Assembly (NCBI GenBank): GCA_018524725.1
Contig: JAEUWP010000624.1
Location: 1-47,356 of the forward strand
Direction of reading: 5' to 3'
Origin: Podaxis mareebaensis
Taxonomy: Eukaryota; Basidiomycota; Agaricomycetes; Agaricales; Agaricaceae
DNA length: 47,356 nucleotides
Shown here: positions 31,893 to 42,231 of the stretch, piece by piece
Layout: each line of letters begins with the position of its first letter
How positions within the stretch are numbered: position 1 is the first letter of the stretch
The notes under the pieces: model-generated
Seen by the model: only the letters and a program-made list of their open reading frames with translations
Databases searched by the model: none
Told to the model about the DNA's origin: nothing
Program-made: the position numbers and the translations under genes

Positions 31893-34512
31893 TAACCGCA
31901 CCTGAGTTGAAGTCACGACGGTTCTTTTCAGACTTGAGTTCGCGAAGCTTGGATGAGATCCATTCTCGGTCGAAGCAATGGCGGAAGAAGGGGCATTTGT
32001 CCGAGTTCACATGATGTTCTTTGGAATCACATGAGAGGCAGTTAAAGGAGGTCACATGGGGACACTCCTTGATGTTGGCGGGGGTGGGTGGGCAGGGATT
32101 GGGTCCAGGTTTGCCGCGACAGCAGAAGCCGTCCCGGTGATGGTTGTCGGTGTGGTGTGGGTCTCCGCAAATGGTGCACCTGGGGTTACGGGCTCGGCAG
32201 AGGTGAGTGGGATGACCCCACCTCCAGCATCGGTTGCAGAGAGGGGATGTGGTATGCATGGTAGCTCCACGGAAAGTACAGACTCTGTTTTCGAACAGGA
32301 GGGTGTGGTTGATGAGAGTTTTGGCTCTTGTGGCCGATTGAGAGTCCCAAAGGTTGAAGAAGAGGATGGCCGAGTCCGAATGAGGGGAGACACGGTGGAA
32401 TTGAGGTTTGCAAACAAGATGTTGAATCATCTCGTGATACGGTGAGGATTCAATGGCTTCCTTGAAGTCATCTGAAGTGTGAGGGGTGCCGTCAGGGCAG
32501 AAGTAAGGTAGGTTCGTCAATTTGACAAAGGATTTGGACATAGGAAGAGATGGGATGATGGAATCCCTTATCTCTGGAGACGCGAAGGCAGACCTGTTAG
32601 AGTCTGTAATACCCTTCTTGATGATGAGAAGTTCCTCATCAGTCGCTACTTGGTTGGTGGACAGCCAGAGGGTCCTGTCATTGGACTTGGCTGATTCAAT
32701 TTTAAGGAGAAAGCCCTTTTGATATAAGGCGTTGTTGCAGCACCTAACCATGAGGTCGAGGGAGGTGAGCATGACGGGTTTGAACATGTCATTGTACAGT
32801 ATGACAATGTTCTTTCGTGATGGGCCTTGGGTGGCCTTGGGAGAGTTGGATGCGCGAGGAGAGGAGGAAGTGGAGGAGGGTTTAGATGCTGGTGTCTTGA
32901 TGTCACCTGCATTATGGAGGAAGTTGATGATGTCGACAGGAGACATCGAGGGGAACTGATTTTGAAGAGCCGCATATTTTTGTAGCTCTTCTACCTTGAG
33001 AGGGGTTTGAGAAGCCGCCTTGGAGTATGATGACTTCTGAGTAGAGGGAGAAGGCGCACCAGATCTGTACTGAGGTTTGGTGGCTTTATTGATGGGAGGA
33101 GGGGTAGAGGAGGGAGGGGAGGGGCGAAGGGGAAGAGGATGGGTTTCCTTGGGGGGGGGAGCGGGCGCCGCGATAGGCTTATGCTGAGAGGGAGCAGCTA
33201 TCGCTTTGCGAGGCGCTCGACGACGATTGACAGTGGACCAGCCACTAGGGTTAGGGTTAGTTTTGTTGTCCTGGCTGGTTGGGCCAGGAGCAGCGGGTGC
33301 GGTGGGTTGAGGGGGGAGAGGGAGCATGTCAGTGTCTTCATTAGCTTTGGAGGACTCACCTGGCTTATTGATATCGACCTGCGGAAGGCGTGAGAGGGCG
33401 ATTGCTCGTGCAGTATCCCTTTCGAATTGCGAGTCTGAGCTCCGGGGCTGCCCAGTAGCGTCAGAAGGAATGGGGAGAGTGAGGCTCTGGGACTGCCCAG
33501 AAGCACCCACTTGAGGGGAAGGGGAGGATACTGCCGGGGCCTTTTCAGCCCGACGTTCTTGACGGTGCCCAGTTGACATAGGCGTAGGAGTGGGGGAGAG
33601 CGTGTGTGAAGGGGGAAACTGCATAGACACGAAGTCGTATAGCTTGAGGCGTTGGTTGTTGTAGGGGACAGACATGTTGCATATCTGTTCGGAGTGTGCG
33701 ACAGTCTGGAAAATGTGAATGAGATGAGGGATACCCTCGAAAGTGGACAGATCTCCCGATTGAGCCCAATTGCCTAACCAGGAAGAGACAAAGCTTAATA
33801 GGGAATTGAGGCAATCGAGCCCCATGATGTCATTGGTGTTGGTGATGTCGATCATAGCGATGCCATCACCAAGTATGTCACAGACGGATGACCAATCCGT
33901 TCCATGGGTTGACTGCACTTCGACATGAGGCTGCACAGCCGGTGGTTGAGAGGGAGGGGGAGTAAATGATGGGATAGTAGGAAGAGGATCTGAAGGTTGA
34001 GATTCGTCCCAAGCAGCTCCGGGAGTGGGTGGGACAAAGCCGTAAGATGTGGCAATGGCTTGGGCTGAAGAAAGCATTCTATGAGAAGAAGGAGCTATTT
34101 CAGGTGACAAGTCGATCTCTTCCCAAGCTGGCGGGAGAGACAGAGCAATGGATTTGGGTGTCGAAGTACCCTGTGAGCTATCTTGGTCTTCATTTTCCTC
34201 AGCAGAAGAAACAGAAGCTGCGTCGTCGTCCTCTTGAAGTTTCATACTCTTCTCAAGGCGGTTTGAGAGAGAGTGGTCAGTGGAGTAGGAGCGTTTGGCT
34301 CCAATGGATGGTGAAGGGGAGGGGGGCTTGCGAATGAAGTCCTCGGTCACTTGGAAATCATTGAAGAGAGGGACAGAAGCCTCTCTAGGAAGAGTTGGGT
34401 TGGGCGCTAGACTGGCACTTGAACCCCAATGACGGGCGATGTTGGAACGGATGCTGTTGGCAGTCTTCTTCATACCTCCAAGGAAGCCGCTAGTCTCCTT
34501 AGAGCTTGACAT
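31885..34512 (-). CDS. LINE B ORF1: gag-like nucleic-acid-binding protein (875 aa)
   Basis: Intact frame. Shares with LINE A ORF1 the block NPTLPREASVPLFNDFQV, the GAKRSYSTDHSLSN block, the conserved region around SMSPVDIINFLHNAGDIKTP, and the CCHC knuckles near the C-terminus (CNRCWRWGHPTHLC, CTICGDPHHTDNH, CLSCDSKEHHVNSDKC). Binds element RNA by family analogy. Its stop overlaps the ORF2 start codon. Confidence 0.88.
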   Translation of the reverse strand: MSSSKETSGFLGGMKKTANSIRSNIARHWGSSASLAPNPTLPREASVPLFNDFQVTEDFIRKPPSPSPSIGAKRSYSTDHSLSNRLEKSMKLQEDDDAASVSSAEENEDQDSSQGTSTPKSIALSLPPAWEEIDLSPEIAPSSHRMLSSAQAIATSYGFVPPTPGAAWDESQPSDPLPTIPSFTPPPSQPPAVQPHVEVQSTHGTDWSSVCDILGDGIAMIDITNTNDIMGLDCLNSLLSFVSSWLGNWAQSGDLSTFEGIPHLIHIFQTVAHSEQICNMSVPYNNQRLKLYDFVSMQFPPSHTLSPTPTPMSTGHRQERRAEKAPAVSSPSPQVGASGQSQSLTLPIPSDATGQPRSSDSQFERDTARAIALSRLPQVDINKPGESSKANEDTDMLPLPPQPTAPAAPGPTSQDNKTNPNPSGWSTVNRRRAPRKAIAAPSQHKPIAAPAPPPKETHPLPLRPSPPSSTPPPINKATKPQYRSGAPSPSTQKSSYSKAASQTPLKVEELQKYAALQNQFPSMSPVDIINFLHNAGDIKTPASKPSSTSSSPRASNSPKATQGPSRKNIVILYNDMFKPVMLTSLDLMVRCCNNALYQKGFLLKIESAKSNDRTLWLSTNQVATDEELLIIKKGITDSNRSAFASPEIRDSIIPSLPMSKSFVKLTNLPYFCPDGTPHTSDDFKEAIESSPYHEMIQHLVCKPQFHRVSPHSDSAILFFNLWDSQSATRAKTLINHTLLFENRVCTFRGATMHTTSPLCNRCWRWGHPTHLCRARNPRCTICGDPHHTDNHHRDGFCCRGKPGPNPCPPTPANIKECPHVTSFNCLSCDSKEHHVNSDKCPFFRHCFDREWISSKLRELKSEKNRRDFNSGAVNV

Positions 34513-34605
34513 AGTGATTTAGAACAGAAAGTTTTATTCCTTGTGCTACGAATAACTGTGCCACTGAAACAATAGTGGTAGTTACTGAGAAAGGGATGGT
34601 CCCCC

Positions 34606-34620
34606 CAGAATATTGCTCTT
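34606..34620. repeat. LINE B target-site duplication, right copy
   Basis: Exact match to 27664-27678. LTR2 sequence resumes immediately after it. Confidence 0.93.
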
Positions 34621-34853
34621 GCTTTATCTCTGGATTGACGTTAGCTCACGATCAGTGTGGTAGTAAACATTCTATTGGTCATACTCTCAACTTATAGATG
34701 TTCGACCTCCTGAGTGTACTTAACTGGACACTTGCCTCACTACCTTCTTATTGTGATCCTTCTTGCTAGATCCTAGCACCTCTGCGAACCATCTAGTGAG
34801 ATAGCTGCCCCCTAGCAAAGCTTAGGTGACTGGTGATAAGGACCAACCTAACA
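34606..34853 (+). mobile_element. LTR2, right fragment
   Basis: Aligns with the right fragment of LTR1 at 42019-42226: ATCAGTGTGGTAGTAAAC, GATAGCTGCCCCCTAGC and GATAAGGAC are shared. Ends in CTAACA, followed by the CGTCA copy of the target duplication. Confidence 0.9.
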
Positions 34854-34858
34854 CGTCA
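34854..34858. repeat. LTR2 target-site duplication, right copy (CGTCA)
   Basis: Pairs with CATCA at 26540-26544 with one CpG-type difference. Confidence 0.7.
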
Positions 34859-35606
34859 ACCACAAACTTCCCATCTTCTTGGATATAGCCCCAGAATGTC
34901 ATTGTAAATAGTCCCATCTCAAGCCAAGATTTCTTTGACCACTGAACAACCCTTTCATGTACTTTCTTCTTTGCAAGCCTGGGGCTGGCATTAGTGCCTC
35001 TGGCATCTGAATATTGGACTGGCACATACTGCTGGTGTGTCTCAGCATCATTCCCCTCCCTCTTGAATCACTCTATCTTGTCCCTGATTGCCTTCCTTTG
35101 TCCTTCATCCATCCTCTCATACACCAATTTTGCAGCCTTTGTCCAGTTTTGGAAATATGTGCATTCCGACAGCTCAATGGTGTTGACATTGAGAATATGC
35201 CTAATTTCTTCCTCTACAGCTTCCTTGTGTTTCTTATAAACCATGTCAATATACATTATTTGGGCAGTGCTTTTTGCTGCCTTGACTGTCACATAGGGTC
35301 ACCAATTGTTGCCAATCCATTTGCCCAGCTCCTACAGTCAGATTAGTTTTCATGCTGCAGCTATACATTCACACCAAGTATTCTCACCTTGACCCATTTC
35401 ACTGCCTCTTCCTCACTGAGTGGCATTGTTCTATTGCTTGTCCAATGATTGAATATTGCTGGTAACACTCTTGCCTTGAATATATGCATCCGAGCCAGCA
35501 GCGTATCTTGAGATCAATATTCCTCCTTGAATTCTCAGAGGACATTGCGTTCTTCAGCAGTATAGAAGCAGCCTGCCCTCGGCTTCAGGGCTTTTGTGGT
35601 GGGCAT
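34854..35606 (-). pseudogene. KDZ cargo gene 3, 5' part
   Basis: The ATG is at 35606 (MPTTKALKPRAGCFYTAEER). The frame continues through TGA codons (after NVL, and in EEY-stop-SQDTL, where CGA is expected) to a GTGAGA donor at 35387. A 56-nt intron (35387-35332) joins EEEAVKWVK to ELGKWIGNNW. The next exon runs past TGA codons near 35300 and at 35068 to FWGYIQEDGKFVVDV at the LTR2 scar. The start region resembles, from memory, an uncharacterised ORF often found beside KDZ transposases in Agaricomycetes. Molecular function is unknown. The gene is split over 16 kb by LTR2/LINE B and LINE A. Confidence 0.55.
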
Positions 35607-35786
35607 GATGGGTATTGGTTGAATCAGAACACACGTGTGTATTCATGAGGTTAGAACCATGAGGCCAATGCCTCATGGAGTGTCATGTGTTAACTGCAGC
35701 ACATGCCTACCCTAACATGGATGCCAGTCCAAGCTTTATCAACCCCATGTCCTTCAGCACCTATGGATTCATCACCAACAGGTGTT

Positions 35787-38700
35787 ATGCCACCCAGGAA
35801 ATGAAAGCAAACCAAGAAGAGCAATGCACTGGTTGAAGGGGATGATGAAGCAGTGGACATTGTGACCTTTGACACAATTATAACAAACACACCAGTGGGC
35901 CCATTGGCACAATGAGTCGAAGTACTGTTGAGACCAATTTTGAAGTCAGAAAGAACACAAAATACTCAGAGGGAAAACATAACTGTGGCTGCACCAGAGG
36001 GGCCTGTTGAAGTTGACAATTTATTGCCAGGGCCAGAGGAGCAAATACATATGAATAAGGTCAATATCCCAAAAAAGACCAAGCCTGCCATGTAGGCTCA
36101 TGCTAAATGGACATTGTAGCAACATATGTGGACGGAGGAATTTTGTCAGCATGCAGACGGCTTGCTGCAAGCACAGCTTGCAAGGGAAGCATTGCCAAAC
36201 AATGGATTATGTGTGCAGTGTGACACTCAATGACAGGCAATATGGCGTTGCAATGATTGCACATTGCCTCAATTATTGTGCCGGTTTTGCATGTGAAATA
36301 CACACTGTGAAAATCCCCTGCACAGTGTGCAGTGCTGGACTGGCACCTTTTTTCAGCCAGCTGCACTTTGGGAAGTCAGCACATACCTCTTGGTGCCACA
36401 TCAGCCAGGGCCAGAGGCTACAAATTGTCTCAAGAAGCAAATGAAGGTCCTAGAGGGCCTACAGCTCATCAAGGATGAGGAAGAGCAAGCATTGTTGAAA
36501 ACATGGCTGGTGGAATGCAGTGAACTGCTGGAGAACTTGTCAAGTGCCGGTTTTGAAACTGCCAGTTGGAGTGATGCAGAATTTGAAGAAGATGAAACAG
36601 AAAGGCCAGAGGAGCTAGATGGGGACATGAGTGACATCAAACAAATGGGCAATTATCTAGTGGAGCAGTGTCCAGGGCAGGCCTTCCCGGGCCTGGTTCT
36701 GCAGCAGGACACATTCAATAATGACTATGTCCAGATTGTCCATGTCAATGGTGTCCATCATCAGGCATTGGTGACCTGTTTATGCCAGGGAGGTGAAGCC
36801 ATGCATGCCGATCTCATGTATTGCTGATTGGTTCTGGCAACATTCAGTCATTACTGGACACTCTTTACAATGGCAGTACTTGATGATTTTCAGCTTTCCA
36901 ACTTGGAATGCAAAGTGTTGGCCTATCAATATTTCTAGAAACTGCATCATCTAACACACCCAATGGAGTGGGGAAAGACACCAAACTTATATCAAGAACT
37001 CTTAAGAGTGTCCCATTTGTGGCAATGGATGAAAAAGAAAAAGTGGGTGGGTCATGGGCATTGTGCTGGTAATGCTGAAGAGCCAACACTGGGCGAGCTG
37101 GCAATTTTTTGTCCAGCATGTCCCCAACCAGGCATCAACATAGCAGAAAATTGGAAAGATGATCCTACCAGGTGTTTATGCCAAATTTAGAAAGTCATAA
37201 ACCTAGTTAACCCCAGCTCAGGTGGGTATATAGGCAATTTTTTGTGGCTGACAGCAACATGAAAGCTGACCATGTCCAGCAGAGGCATTCCTCTGAGGTT
37301 TGGCTTTCTGAGGGTGGCAGAATGTTCTCAAAATGAGAAAGCTATAAGAAGTTTTTGGAAGAAGCTGTGGAATGCATTAACATATGTCTGCCTTCTAAAT
37401 TGCCAGCAGGGATCAACCAGCACTCACAGCAGTTGGAAATTGATGATATTGCTGCAGAAGGCACCATGTCAAGCAAGATTCCATGCCATCAATTTAGTGA
37501 TGTGTGGATTGAAGGCGTGTGATATCACCAGCATAGTCACTATTGCCTGTGCCCAGCACAGTTGTTTTGCACCAAGCTCAATTGCAGATCTATTTTGTGG
37601 AGAACAACAGAAGAATGTTGACTGGGTGCTTTTGCAGGCCTTGAAAACCACAAATCTTAATCCAGAGCAGGGAGCAATGCTCATTTACAACATTGCATGC
37701 CAATATTTTGTTCACCTCCAAGACCGCATCAGCCACTTGCTACCAGAAGGCCTCCAGCTCAATCATGGCATCAGCATGTTCCATGTCCATGGGCACAAAG
37801 AAGAATGCCTTTTCTGCTATGCAACATTGTTCATTCCACACACTGGTGTTACCATGGGGGAAATCCTTGAGATGCTGTGGTCAAATCTAAATGTGATTAT
37901 GCTGACGGTATGAACAGCAACTTTGGCCAATCATGCTGAAACAATTGATGATCATGCGAATGACTCAAACTACAAGAAGATGCTGAATATTGGTATGTCA
38001 CCTGATCTTTTGCCTGGAATGATAGCTAAACTGCAACCCCAGTCAAAATGTTATGCAATCAGTACCAGGAAGCCACACAAATGGCTGCAGAAGCCAAGGC
38101 ATACTTCAGCAACATAGTGAGCACTTCCAGGGCACAAGATACTGTTCTCTGGGAACAAGACATAGCTGATGCCGAGTGTTGCCAGTTCACAAATCTGGCA
38201 TCAATGGATATTCTGCATGCTGGGAAAGTGACAGTGACCGAGGCAAAAGTTTCAAAAGAAGCTTTGAAAGGGCCTTCAGAATTGGAGAGGTGGATTCAAA
38301 TGGCCCTCAATACAGAAGAACAACAGTATGTAATGACATTTCAGTTCCTCAGCACACAACTCACACCTAGGAGAACTGAATTGCAGTATGATTTGGATCA
38401 TTTGGCTGACACAGCACAAGATGGTGCATGGATGGAAGGGCTCCATTCAATGTCAGAGGCTCTTTGCATTCAATTTGTTGCTCTCAATGCACTCCAACAA
38501 AATGTATGCGGTGTTGCATGGCATTTGCTGGACATGGAAACCAATTTACAGGAGGATACACCATGGGACATCATCAAGGATGAGCTTGGCGAGGATATAG
38601 CTAACCCTGATCAAAACACAACTCCAGGTCCAGCACCTCCAGCAATGCCCTCAACTTCTGGTCACCCAAACTCTCTTTGGCAAATTCCCCTCCTGTCAAC

Positions 38701-39507
38701 ATGTGAGTCGCTAAAGGACCATTACTGTGACACTGAACTTACCTTGCATAAGCAGCAAGCCCACTGGCACCTTGTGGCATTGCAGCAACTCATTGCTGAA
38801 AAATCATTCCAATATTCACATGTGTTGCGACCCACTCCCTGGAAGAACATCAGGACACAGGCTTGGGCAGAGATTGCAAAGCTGAACAAAAAGATCTCAA
38901 TACATTGCCAGTGCTATAGCAAGTGCTGTTTGGCAATTCTCCACCTTCAGCCTGATTCAGAGACAGTTTCAGCATTTCGAATTCTAACCAAGGACGATGT
39001 AAAGGCAAGCATGGCTTTGCTTGACCCCAATCATCCTGGCTCTAGCACCCACTGTCTCTCTTGGATTTGGCAAAATGGCCCAAATGCCAGCTCTGTCCAT
39101 GAATGTAAGATCGGCAACAACATGATTGAATGACATTAATTGACGATGTTCTTTTCTCCCAGTTCAATGAGTGCACTATTTACAAGCCAGGGCCAGAAAT
39201 CTCCACTGGCAGGAGGAGGTCACCCTGGTTGAATATGAAATGCAATGGACAGCGCAATTTTTCCTATATCAAAAAGGCTTATGGGCAGATAGGAAGACTC
39301 TGGCAACATTGCCAGGAGCTACTGGCTATGCTGCATGCAAGTCAGCAATGTGGCATACCTTTGCTGTCAATGCTGAGGCAGCTTTTTCCAGAACAAACAG
39401 CGGCTACATATGGCAGATACTTGAGGAAAGAGGATTACTGGTTTCAGCAAGAAGAAATTAGGCATAATCATGTGATGAAAGCTTATGTCTGTCAATGGAT
39501 AAATTAG
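35787..39507 (+). pseudogene. CxC2-type KDZ transposase
   Basis: Likely start at 35787 (MPPRK, then TGA at 35802). One frame covers the N-terminal cysteine cluster: CVQCDTQ, WRCNDC, CRFC, then LHSVQCWTGTFFQP near 36320. A block QIVHVNGVHHQALVTC follows (about 36740). In later frames come LGELAIFCPACPQPGIN (about 37095) and DSNMKADHVQQRHSSEV. The most diagnostic block is LIYNIACQYFVHLQDRI followed by GISMFHVHGHKEECLFCY (about 37680-37830). The C-terminus shows the usual WLRARARNLHWQEEV-type helix (39180-39220; seen here as LQARARNLHWQEEV). The frame is broken by stops and shifts and some introns are likely. It would excise and insert the KDZ element; this copy is dead. Confidence 0.85.
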
Positions 39508-39564
39508 CAATTGATTGTAGCTTGATCTATCGCTCTCATCAGTACCATTACCCCCCCCCCCCCA

Positions 39565-40302
39565 ATGCAATCTAGAAATCCTGCACTGGTCACATATAAC
39601 ACTGATCCTCAAAGCATCATCGACTACTTTGAGTCTCATTTCCATGATATCTTAAACACCCTCCAAAATGAATGTCTGGACAAACATCGGCTCATAATGC
39701 AAAAGTACATGATTCAAGAATTTGTAAGTGGATGTTCCCTCATGAATGGTACTTGGCTACTGAACAATCTTATAAACAAAGAATTTTGCAATGTCATGGA
39801 TTGGCCAGCAGGTGGCCCTGGGGAGATGTGTTGTCCACATTCCAACTTTGATCTGATTGTTGGCCTCTAGAATCAATTACCAGGACCAGAAGATCAATTT
39901 CAACCAGCAGCTTTGGCAATCATTGGATGCCAGAGGCACCATGCCCATCCCCTCAGCACTGCTACACAATATGCAAGGAACTGATGGCAACAGAAGTGAG
40001 AGCCCATAGACTCTGATATACTGAACCACCTCTCACTGAAAACATGCATGACCTTTCACCAGACGCAAATGGCAAAAGAGTGCCCCCTTCTGGCAGTGGC
40101 AGCAGACCCAAATGACCCTAATCCTGAACCACACATTTCCCTTGATTGCGAATGTTGCATTTTGTATCACAGGGTGGCAATGGACTCTCTATGGCATTTG
40201 GAGGCAGTTCAGCAATGGCTCTGGCATGTTGAGGGGCAAATGCGAGAGAGATGGCACATGATGATGTGGCATGCCTCAGGCTTCAATCAGTTATTTGAGT
40301 GA
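39565..40302 (+). pseudogene. KDZ cargo gene 4, unknown function
   Basis: Two open segments, 39565-39870 (DPQSIIDYFESHFHDIL; a GEMCCPHSNFD end) and 40048-40302 (CECCILYHRVAMDSLWHLEAVQ; a tryptophan-rich helical region WLWHVEGQMRERWHMM), probably exons of one plus-strand gene. A C14 homopolymer precedes it at about 39551. No domain is recognised. Confidence 0.4.
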
Positions 40303-40344
40303 GCTGTGAGCAAGGAGGAAGAAGATAGTTCATGAGGGTACGAG

Positions 40345-41526
40345 GTGACAGGTACCTTGGCAGCACCCTCACCATCCCTCACCACCAATCCTTCAGCACC
40401 ATTGCCATCCTCTGCCACTGGAGCTCCTATCATGAACAAACGCCCAAATCAAAAACCCAGCAAAGGTCACAAGGTGTCCAAGCATCATTTTATAACATTC
40501 ATCCATGAACATGCTGAAGCCAAGTGGGATCACTTGTCTCAGCACCCAGCACTAAAGTGGACTTGGGGGATAGATCTCACAGAAGCAGATCTTGTGGACA
40601 TGATCAGGGCAGGTGACTGAAACTATGTACTCCCCCACACAGGCTACAATGGCTCTTTGCCTTGGGGGAGGTTCTCTAGCCAAAATTCTGAATCTGCAGT
40701 TGGTAACACAACCACACAGGCCACACCAGCCCCTTATTCACCCCTTCAAGATCCCCCTCATTTCCAAGACCTTCCATCTTCTGATATTCCCAAGCATTTT
40801 TGTCTCCAACCCCTTTGTCATTATGCTACATCTCCACTTGGCTGGTTCCCTCCATCAGCATCTCCTTTCCCTTTTGACACCGGCACTACTGTCCCTGCCA
40901 GTGCAGTCCATGGTGCCAGTGGCCATGGCCTTCTGCCCAGCTCTCATCCCAGTGACCACACAAGCATCAGCTCAGACATAAACTCTCCTATTTCACCTTC
41001 TGCCGTGCTCGCTGCTCTCCAGGCTTTGGTTGGAAGCCAGTCCTTACCCAGCTCACAATCTCCTCCACTAACTTTTGCTGCAATCAACACCATAGCCAGC
41101 ACTTCTTTGGGTCAAGCTACCTCTGGCCCCTCATCAGCCCCTGCCAGTTCTGGCAGCTCATTGGACCATGCCAGTTCCACCAGTGCCATGTCTGTGCCAT
41201 CTGCCACTGGTGTTCACCAGGTGTTGCTGGCCATGTCCTCTGATGAAAATGACTCCGCCAGAGGGGCAAGTCGTGATGAATCAGATGCCAGTGAGTTTAT
41301 TAGTGCCAGTCATTGCTCTTTTTCCAAACTCACACTCCCATTCACAGACAGCAACCAATCTGATATATCTCCTACAGACATTCATACTGTGTTGCTTGCT
41401 ATGCTCAAGTCAGACAATGAAAACACTCCAGCTGCCTCCAGCACCTCTCTGGCACCACAACCCTACACTGCAGCAGACTTTGAGGCATACCTGGGGCCTG
41501 ATGATTATTTACAAAATACAGAATAA
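40345..41526 (+). pseudogene. KDZ cargo gene 5: Ser/Pro-rich protein with basic N-terminus
   Basis: First segment 40345-40620 carries a basic stretch (NKRPNQKPSKGHKVSKHHF) and a helix ending DLVDMIRAGD. A GTGACT donor and CACACAG acceptor near 40611-40643 could mark a very short intron into the second segment (40657-41526). That segment is strongly Ser/Pro/Thr-rich with two repeats of the type HQVLLAMSSDEND and HTVLLAMLKSDNEN, and ends AYLGPDDYLQNTE. No catalytic motif. Possibly a disordered accessory protein. Confidence 0.45.
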
Positions 41527-41935
41527 TGTACAAAGTATTTGATAATGCCCATTTCTTTTGGTACATTTAATTTGCTAAATGAACAAAGCATGCAATTCCC
41601 ATACCTCCATATCTGGTGCAAGTTGGAAACTGTGCCATTCCATCTGCCAAACCATTGCCAGTTGTACTAGATGCACCTGTATGGATCGATTATACTGATG
41701 CCAATTTCATTTCGTTATTGTACACATATCATTCCAGGACCCAGTAGATCCATGCTAATGCCTACTCTAACTGCTTCTCATTTCGCTGGCACCCTGAGGT
41801 CCATGCAGTGCCAGCATTGTGCACTGTGGAGCCAGTGGCAGCATGCTAGATACATGAACTGCTGATATTGTACACTGCCAAGCCAGTGGCAGGGGTCCCA
41901 CTTGGTGAGGAGCTGGGCTTTCACTGCCCCAGGCC
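41527..41935. other. KDZ right subterminal region, no gene
   Basis: Non-coding sequence between the last cargo ORF and the right inverted repeat. It is rich in the words TGCCAGT/ACTGGCA and CTGGCA (for example near 41787, 41810, 41835 and 41880), matching the left subterminal region. Confidence 0.5.
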
Positions 41936-42018
41936 TGGGCCTGCTGTGACCATCTGAGTCGTTACATTGTATGTGCCCACTGGTCTGAGTCACTCAATAC
42001 AATGTAGGTTGACTACCT
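41936..42018 (-). repeat. KDZ right terminal inverted repeat
   Basis: Inverted copy of 13974-14057. Contains TACATTGTA (41963-41971) and TACAATGTA (41998-42006), again 26 bp apart. Confidence 0.85.
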
Positions 42019-42026
42019 GTTGACAA
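42019..42026. repeat. KDZ target-site duplication, right copy (GTTGACAA)
   Basis: Exact match to 13966-13973; LTR1 sequence resumes directly. Confidence 0.9.
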
Positions 42027-42226
42027 TCAGTGTGGTAGTAAACTTTCTGTTGCTCATACTCTCAACTAATAGAAGTTCAACCTCTAAGTGTGCTTAATTG
42101 GACACTTGCCTTGCCACCTACCTACTGTCATCCTTCTTGGTAGATCCTAGCACTTGTGAACCATTTACTGAGATAGCTGCCCCCTAGCTTAAGCATAGGT
42201 GACCAGTGATAAGGACTACCCTAACA
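42019..42226 (+). mobile_element. LTR1, right fragment
   Basis: Aligns with LTR2's right fragment (AATCAGTGTGGTAGTAAAC, GAGATAGCTGCCCCCTAGC) and ends CTAACA at 42226, followed by GATCC. Confidence 0.88.
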
Positions 42227-42231
42227 GATCC
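42227..42231. repeat. LTR1 target-site duplication, right copy (GATCC)
   Basis: Matches 12793-12797. Confidence 0.9.

Larger units (their letters stand above)
27679..34605 (-). mobile_element. LINE B, full-length and youngest-looking LINE copy
   Basis: Minus strand, about 6.93 kb. 5' end at 34605, short 5' UTR (34605-34513), ORF1 34512-31885, ORF2 31892-27969, 3' UTR, then poly-A (27 T on the plus strand). It is flanked by a perfect 15-bp duplication inside LTR2. It is CpG-rich compared with LINE A and has only one nonsense codon across both ORFs, so it is the last insertion in the nest. Confidence 0.95.
13974..42018 (+). mobile_element. KDZ-type DNA transposon with cargo genes (about 12.8 kb plus inserts)
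   Basis: The element is bounded by GTTGACAA duplications and by 83-84 bp terminal inverted repeats. Subtracting LINE A (with one TSD copy) and LTR2 plus LINE B (with one TSD copy) leaves about 12.8 kb. On the plus strand it encodes a CxC2-KDZ transposase (35787-39507), a Zn2Cys6-like gene (15696-17857) and two 3' ORFs. On the minus strand it encodes a helical protein (14280-15192) and a gene split across 35.6, 26.5 and 19.4 kb. CpG is very rare and most coding sequence carries in-frame stops, so this copy is old and inactive. Confidence 0.85.

Noticed and set aside
39551..39564. Poly-C run as a structural element
   Set aside because: An isolated homopolymer with no accompanying motif; likely slippage.
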